A DNA stretch of 64,000 nucleotides, taken from assembly GCF_009827315.1 (NCBI RefSeq), contig NZ_WTYF01000004.1, forward strand, positions 1 through 64,000, given 5' to 3'. The stretch is from Qipengyuania gaetbuli. Lineage in GTDB: Bacteria; Pseudomonadota; Alphaproteobacteria; Sphingomonadales; Sphingomonadaceae. The translations under genes were made by a program, and so were the position numbers. Under the pieces are notes generated by a model that was given only the letters and a program-made list of their open reading frames with translations, ran no database searches and had not been told where the DNA came from. Below are positions 59,935 through 64,000 of this stretch, in pieces; the first letter of the stretch is position 1, and every line of letters begins with the position of its first letter.

Positions 59935-61518
59935 ATGATCCTCGATAGAGTAAAGCCGCTCGACGCCATTCTGGCGACGGCGCAAAAGAAATCGCTGCAC
60001 CGCTCGCTCGGTGCCATCCAACTCATGCTGTTCGGTATCGGCTGCATCATCGGCACCGGTATTTTCGTACTGACGGCCGCCGGCGCGCAGAAGGCAGGTC
60101 CGGGCCTGATGCTCGCCTTCGTGATCGCGGGCGCCGTCTGTATCGTCGCTGCGCTCTGCTATGCCGAAATCGCCGCCATGATCCCGGTCGCGGGTTCTGC
60201 CTATACCTACAGCTATGCCACGATGGGTGAATTCCTCGCCTGGACCGTCGGCTGGGCGCTGATCCTCGAATATGCCATCGCCGCATCGGCCGTCTCCGTC
60301 GGTTGGTCGGGCTATTTCACGGGGACCATCCTCAACGAATTCATGGGCATATACCTGCCTCAATGGCTGTCGGCCGGGCCGCTGGCGCTGGGCGGGGCAG
60401 AAGGCGGTTTCATCAACCTGCCCGCGCTCGTCATCGCCCTGCTGGTGACCTGGCTGCTGATGATCGGCACGAGCGAAAGCGCCAAGGTCAATGCCGTGCT
60501 TGTCGCTATCAAGGTAACGGCTCTGACCGCCTTCATCGGGCTGACGCTGACCAGCGCCTATTTCGATCCAGACCAGTTCAATCCCTTCCTGCCGGCCGGC
60601 GTGTTCGGCGGCTTCGGGACGGGTGTGGGTGCGGTCGGTGCCGCGGCGACCATCTTCTTCGCCTATGTCGGCTTCGACGCGGTTTCCACCGCGGCCGAGG
60701 AAACCAAGAACCCGCAGCGCAATGTGCCCATCGGCCTCGTCGGTTCGCTGCTGTTCTGCACAGTGTTCTACATCCTCGTGGCGGCAGGTGCGATCGGTAC
60801 GATCGGCGGCCAGCCGATCATGGGGCCGAACGGCATTCCGTTCCCTGCAGGGTCGGAAGAACTGGCGCGCCAGTGCGCCCTGCCTGCCTATTCGAGCGCT
60901 CTCGTGTGCTCGGACGAAGCGCTGGCCCACGTGCTGCGCCAGATCGGCTTCTCGGGCATCGGCAACATGCTGGGCATCGCGGCTTTCCTCGCGCTGCCCT
61001 CGGTCATTCTGGTGCTGCTTTTCGCGCAGACGCGCATCTTCTTCGTGATGAGCCGCGACGGTCTTTTGCCTGAAGGCCTGTCCAAGGTGCACCCGAAATG
61101 GAAGACTCCCTATGTCGTCACTGCCATCACCGGCGTTATCGTGGCGGTTGCCGCCGCCTTCTTCCCGGTGGGTCAGCTGGCCGACATCGCCAACGCAGGA
61201 ACGCTCTACGCCTTCCTGATGGTGGCGGTCGCGGTCATGCTGCTGCGCAAGACCGACCCGGATCGTAAGCGTGATTTCCGTACGCCGGCGCTGTGGCTGG
61301 TTGGGCCGGCGACCATCCTCGGTTGCGCCTTCCTGTTCCTGAACCTGCCGTTCGAAGCGATGCTGGTGCTGCCGATCTGGACCGCGATCGGCCTGGTCAT
61401 CTATTTCGTCTACAGCCGCGGGAACAGCCATCTCGGACGCGGGATCGTCGAAGTCGTCGACGATGTAGCGGGCGAGGAGACGATGATCCCCATCCATCCC
61501 GACAAGCCGCGGGACTAA
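59935..61518 (+). CDS. Amino acid permease (APC family, cationic-type)
   Basis: The 527-residue protein has about 14 membrane helices. GIGCIIGTGIFVLTAAGAQ at helix 1 and FAYVGFDAVSTAAEETKNPQRNVP at helix 6 are the hallmarks of the CAT subgroup of APC transporters. It imports amino acids, possibly cationic ones. An insert with two Cys (around residue 315: RQCALPAYSSALVCSDEA) sits in a loop and might form a disulfide. A strong terminator follows. Confidence 0.9.
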   Translation: MILDRVKPLDAILATAQKKSLHRSLGAIQLMLFGIGCIIGTGIFVLTAAGAQKAGPGLMLAFVIAGAVCIVAALCYAEIAAMIPVAGSAYTYSYATMGEFLAWTVGWALILEYAIAASAVSVGWSGYFTGTILNEFMGIYLPQWLSAGPLALGGAEGGFINLPALVIALLVTWLLMIGTSESAKVNAVLVAIKVTALTAFIGLTLTSAYFDPDQFNPFLPAGVFGGFGTGVGAVGAAATIFFAYVGFDAVSTAAEETKNPQRNVPIGLVGSLLFCTVFYILVAAGAIGTIGGQPIMGPNGIPFPAGSEELARQCALPAYSSALVCSDEALAHVLRQIGFSGIGNMLGIAAFLALPSVILVLLFAQTRIFFVMSRDGLLPEGLSKVHPKWKTPYVVTAITGVIVAVAAAFFPVGQLADIANAGTLYAFLMVAVAVMLLRKTDPDRKRDFRTPALWLVGPATILGCAFLFLNLPFEAMLVLPIWTAIGLVIYFVYSRGNSHLGRGIVEVVDDVAGEETMIPIHPDKPRD

Positions 61519-61527
61519 GGCAAAAAG

Positions 61528-61560
61528 AAAGGGCCGCCCCACTGGAGCGGCCCTTTTTCT
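61528..61560. terminator. Bidirectional terminator after permease gene
   Basis: AAAGGGCCGC (61528-61537), loop CCCACTGGA, GCGGCCCTTT then TTCT. A-run before and T-run after serve both the permease gene and the convergent stress-protein gene. Confidence 0.88.
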
Positions 61561-61577
61561 TTGCGCAGTCGATCCGC

Positions 61578-62063
61578 CTAGAGGTCGACGCTCTCCACGT
61601 GGCGTTCTTCCGCTTCGTCGTGGACGGTCATGCCGAGTGCCATCTTGGCAGTGTTGAGCAGGCCGAGGTCGCCGCTCCAGATTTCCGCCTGGCCCAGGTC
61701 CATGCGCAGGAACAGGATATCCGGATCGTCCTTGCCGCCGTCGTACCAAGCTTCGACGAAGTTGTTCCAGAACTGGTCGAAACGCTCCTGGCTGGTCTCG
61801 ATCGCCAGCGTGCCGTCGAAGCGCGCGAACATGTCGTGGTCCTTGCCGGCGTAACTTGCCTTGACCTTCCCCAGCTTCGCGAAGGTGCTGTTCTTCTGCG
61901 TGAAGAACCAGATCGAGCTGTTGGCATCCTTGTCGAGCTGGGCGGTCATCGGCACCGAAGTGTCGGACTGGCCGTCGAGTTCGAGGAAGAGGAACGGCGA
62001 ATCCGCCATGGCGTGCCAGAACTTCTCCTTGAGCGCGTCGGGGTTGCCTTTCGAATATTTCAT
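61578..62063 (-). CDS. Pyridoxamine-phosphate-oxidase-fold general stress protein
   Basis: The 161-residue protein (ATG at 62063) has a split-barrel flavin-binding fold: PFLFLELDGQ and SVPMTAQLD, then SIWFFTQKNSTF, GKVKASYAGKD and a C-terminal tail with GDLGLLNTAKMALGM. These match the 'general stress protein 26' group. FMN or haem binding is likely. A longer open frame from 62186 has no convincing start and crosses the SOS region. It is divergent from imuA. Confidence 0.88.
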   Translation of the reverse strand: MKYSKGNPDALKEKFWHAMADSPFLFLELDGQSDTSVPMTAQLDKDANSSIWFFTQKNSTFAKLGKVKASYAGKDHDMFARFDGTLAIETSQERFDQFWNNFVEAWYDGGKDDPDILFLRMDLGQAEIWSGDLGLLNTAKMALGMTVHDEAEERHVESVDL

Positions 62064-62180
62064 GATCTTGCCCTTTTGGTGATTGCGTTTGGTTTTCCTA
62101 CGCTTGGAGCTGCTTGCGTGTTCCAGCGACTGCGCCGGAGCGGGGCAGTGCACAGACGAATTGCGAATCTCTGCCGCATA

Positions 62181-62195
62181 GAACATAATGCGAAC
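62181..62195 (+). promoter_or_regulatory. LexA box in front of imuA
   Basis: GAAC-ATAATGC-GAAC; on the other strand GTTC-N7-GTTC, the known alphaproteobacterial LexA consensus. It ends 17 bases before the imuA start, so LexA would cover the promoter. Confidence 0.88.
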
Positions 62196-62212
62196 AAACG
62201 AGTCGATTCCCC

Positions 62213-62995
62213 ATGTCCGATGCCGCCCTTTCCTCCCTGCCGATCACGGCCTTCGAAGACGTTGCCGCGCTGTCCGCGCGTCGCAGCGCGCGCTGGCGTC
62301 CGGGACTGGCGGCAGTGCAGGGGCCGGCGCTCCACAACGAGGTTTTTGCCCTTTCGCGCGAAGCCGCAGGGGCGGGGGTGGCGCTTGCCCTGGCGCTCGA
62401 CGACTGGCGGCATGTCCCGCGTGAATGCGGCTGCGAGGCGGAGGACCGGCGCGGCGTGCTGTGGGTCCAGACGCGCGAGGCGGCGCGCCTTGGCGGCAGG
62501 CCCTGTCGCGCAGGGCTCCCGGCGGACCTGCAGGGCCGCGTGATCCACGTGCTGGCGGAGAAGGTGGAGGATGCCCTCTTCGCGCTGGAAGAGGGGCTGC
62601 GCTGCCGCGATCTCGCCTTCGTGATCGGTGAAATCCCGGGCAATGCGAAGGCGCTGGATTTCACCGCCTCGCGCCGGCTGACCCTGGTGAGCGAGAGGCA
62701 CGGTGTGCCGCTGTTCCTTGTCCGGCTCGATGCTGCGCGCGACCTGTCTTCGGCGCGGATGCGCTGGGAAGCCACCAGCGCGCCGTCCGCCCCGCCGCGC
62801 TGGAACGCGCAGGCCCCGGGCGATCCGGCGTGGCGTGCCGAACTCTTCCGGGCGCGCAGCCATGCGCCCGGCGAATGGCTGCTGGGAGAGGACGGCAAGG
62901 CCCTCAGGGCAGGCAGGGCCGGCGCAGAAACCGACCGCGCGGTCGCGAACTGGGCGGCCGGGTTGCAACATCGCCGCGCGCCCCGGCGGGCATGA
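62213..62995 (+). CDS. imuA: ImuA (SOS mutagenesis, RecA-like)
   Basis: The 260-residue protein begins with SLPITAFEDVAALSARRSARWRPG and contains GVALALALDDWRHVPRECGCE, VLWVQTREAARLGGR and FVIGEIPGNAKALDFTASRRL, the pattern of ImuA/SulA-like proteins that form the imuA-imuB-dnaE2 mutasome in alphaproteobacteria. A LexA box sits 17 bases before its start. The ATG of imuB overlaps its TGA (ATGA), so the two are translated together. Confidence 0.92.
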   Translation: MSDAALSSLPITAFEDVAALSARRSARWRPGLAAVQGPALHNEVFALSREAAGAGVALALALDDWRHVPRECGCEAEDRRGVLWVQTREAARLGGRPCRAGLPADLQGRVIHVLAEKVEDALFALEEGLRCRDLAFVIGEIPGNAKALDFTASRRLTLVSERHGVPLFLVRLDAARDLSSARMRWEATSAPSAPPRWNAQAPGDPAWRAELFRARSHAPGEWLLGEDGKALRAGRAGAETDRAVANWAAGLQHRRAPRRA

Positions 62996-64000
62996 GCGCG
63001 CTCCTGCCGGATGCCGCGCGCCCGCGCCGCATCCTATCCATCTGGATGCCTGCCATGGCGATGGATCGCTGGCGGCTGGGCGGTTCCGGCGAGCGCCGCG
63101 CGCTCGACAACAGGCCGCTCGTGCTCATCGCCGATACCGCCCACGGGCCGCGGATCGAGGCGGCCAACCGGCCGGGCATGGCGGCAGGCGCGCGCCGGGG
63201 CATGATGCTGGCCGATGCGCGCACGCTGTGCCCTGACATCGCTACCGCGCCGAGCGATCCGGCGGGCGATCTCGCCTTTCTCGAAAAGCTGGCGATCTGG
63301 GCGCAGCGCTGGGGCCCGTGGTCGGCGATGGACGCGCCCGACGGCCTGCTGGTCGACGTGACGGCAGTGCCGCACCTGTTCGGCGGGGAAGGCAGGCTGC
63401 TGGCCGATGTGGCAGAAGCCTTCGCGCGCCGCGAACTGACGCTGCGCTGCGCGATCGCGCCGACGGCGGGGGCGGCATGGGCGCTGTCGCATTACGGCCC
63501 CCCCGGCGCGATCCTGGCTGCGCAGGACGATGCCGAAGCGAGGCTTGCCGACCTGCCTGTCGCCGCGCTCCGCCTCGACGACGATGTACTTACCGTGCTG
63601 CGCCGCCTCGGCCTTAAGCGGCTCGGAGAGCTGGTCACGATCGGCCGCGATGCGATCCAGCGGCGGTTCCGCAACCGCAAGTCGCCTGCCGCCAACCCGC
63701 TCATCCGGCTCGACCAGATCCTCGGCAGGGTGCCTGAACCGCTGCTGCCGGTGGTTCCGCAGCACATGCCGCTGGTCCAGCGGCGCCTGATGGAGCCGAT
63801 CCGCCATCGCCAGTTGCTGGACCAGGTGGTGGGCGACCTCGCAGGTGACATGGCGCGCGAACTGGAAGCGCGGGGCGAAGGCGCGCGCAGGCTGGAGCTG
63901 GGAATGTGGCGGGTCGACGGGGAGGTGGTGGTGCGCCGTCTCGAAATGGCTGCCGCCACCCGCGAGGCGGCGCATATCTGCCGGCTCTTCGCGGCGCGGC
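62992..64000 (+). CDS. imuB: ImuB (inactive Y-family polymerase-like), cut by window end
   Basis: The frame from ATG at 62992 stays open to the end of the window (336 codons), so it is a partial gene. It starts with RILSIWMPAMAMDRWRLGG and DNRPLVLIADTAHGPRIEAAN. In active Y-family polymerases this region has two Asp at the first catalytic strand, whereas the segment here (LSIWMPAMAMDRW) lacks the acidic pair, as known for ImuB. Later YPF-like and DFGAS-type motifs are also missing. The protein acts as scaffold for DnaE2, which must lie beyond the window end. Confidence 0.92.
   Translation, partial: MSALLPDAARPRRILSIWMPAMAMDRWRLGGSGERRALDNRPLVLIADTAHGPRIEAANRPGMAAGARRGMMLADARTLCPDIATAPSDPAGDLAFLEKLAIWAQRWGPWSAMDAPDGLLVDVTAVPHLFGGEGRLLADVAEAFARRELTLRCAIAPTAGAAWALSHYGPPGAILAAQDDAEARLADLPVAALRLDDDVLTVLRRLGLKRLGELVTIGRDAIQRRFRNRKSPAANPLIRLDQILGRVPEPLLPVVPQHMPLVQRRLMEPIRHRQLLDQVVGDLAGDMARELEARGEGARRLELGMWRVDGEVVVRRLEMAAATREAAHICRLFAAR

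Noticed and set aside
1..64000. CRISPR array or rRNA operon
   Set aside because: I saw no regularly spaced identical repeats and no rRNA sequence.

Overview
The window looks like a chromosome segment from a high-GC alphaproteobacterium, most likely Sphingomonadales and probably close to Erythrobacter/Qipengyuania. The reasons are: a GTTC-N7-GTTC LexA box of alphaproteobacterial type in front of imuAB; the epsB-prsK-prsR-prsT cassette that goes with PEP-CTERM/exosortase systems; an alpha-type DUF2842/ygfA/zapA neighbourhood; and a RamB/ScfR-type regulator divergent from isocitrate lyase. No 16S rRNA is present, so the genus is inference.

Layout. 1-1.6 kb: a P-loop kinase-like gene and a membrane protein among MITE-like intergenic repeats. 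1.7-11.9 kb: core genes (tRNA-Asn, nadK, a c-di-GMP phosphodiesterase, mfd, sdhE, recG, an AarF/UbiB kinase, a low-molecular-weight phosphatase). 11,978-22,381: a genomic island inserted in the 3' end of tRNA-Pro(CGG), bounded by a 19-bp direct repeat. It carries a tyrosine integrase, an AT-rich orphan gene, a MucR/Ros zinc-finger regulator, three SHOCT-type membrane proteins, an Ltp-like repeat lipoprotein, a second lipoprotein, a serine resolvase, a PD-(D/E)XK-like protein, an abutting soluble-protein/four-TM-protein gene pair and a zinc-ribbon protein. No phage structural genes or conjugation genes are visible. 

22.5-29.9 kb: thyA, a branched-chain 2-oxoacid dehydrogenase operon (E1 alpha, E1 beta, E2), tRNA-Asp, DUF2842-ygfA, a probable 6S RNA, zapA and a small coiled-coil gene. 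30.1-35.3 kb: a central carbon cluster, tkt-gap-pgk-fba (class I aldolase). 35.3-41.5 kb: thiE, cell-wall enzymes (L,D-transpeptidase and M23 peptidase), efp, an inositol-monophosphatase-family gene, tRNA-Leu. 41.6-46.7 kb: an SLC13-type transporter, an M20 amidohydrolase and isocitrate lyase. 46.9-48.3 kb: its probable regulator, with a 16-bp perfect palindrome overlapping the regulator's ribosome binding site. 48.8-55.3 kb: the PEP-CTERM-associated polysaccharide and regulation cassette. 55.4-61.5 kb: transporters and panB. 61.6-64 kb: a stress flavoprotein and the SOS mutagenesis genes imuA and imuB (imuB is cut by the window end).

The part most likely to hold undescribed biology is the island, above all the 19.4-22.2 kb module (nuclease-fold protein, soluble protein plus four-TM partner, zinc-ribbon protein) and the Ltp-like lipoprotein, whose family includes a phage superinfection-exclusion protein. 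Functions there are inference only. Secondary points are the operator in the icl/regulator gap, a hairpin that hides the ribosome binding site of the L,D-transpeptidase gene, and a structured RNA between zapA and ygfA.
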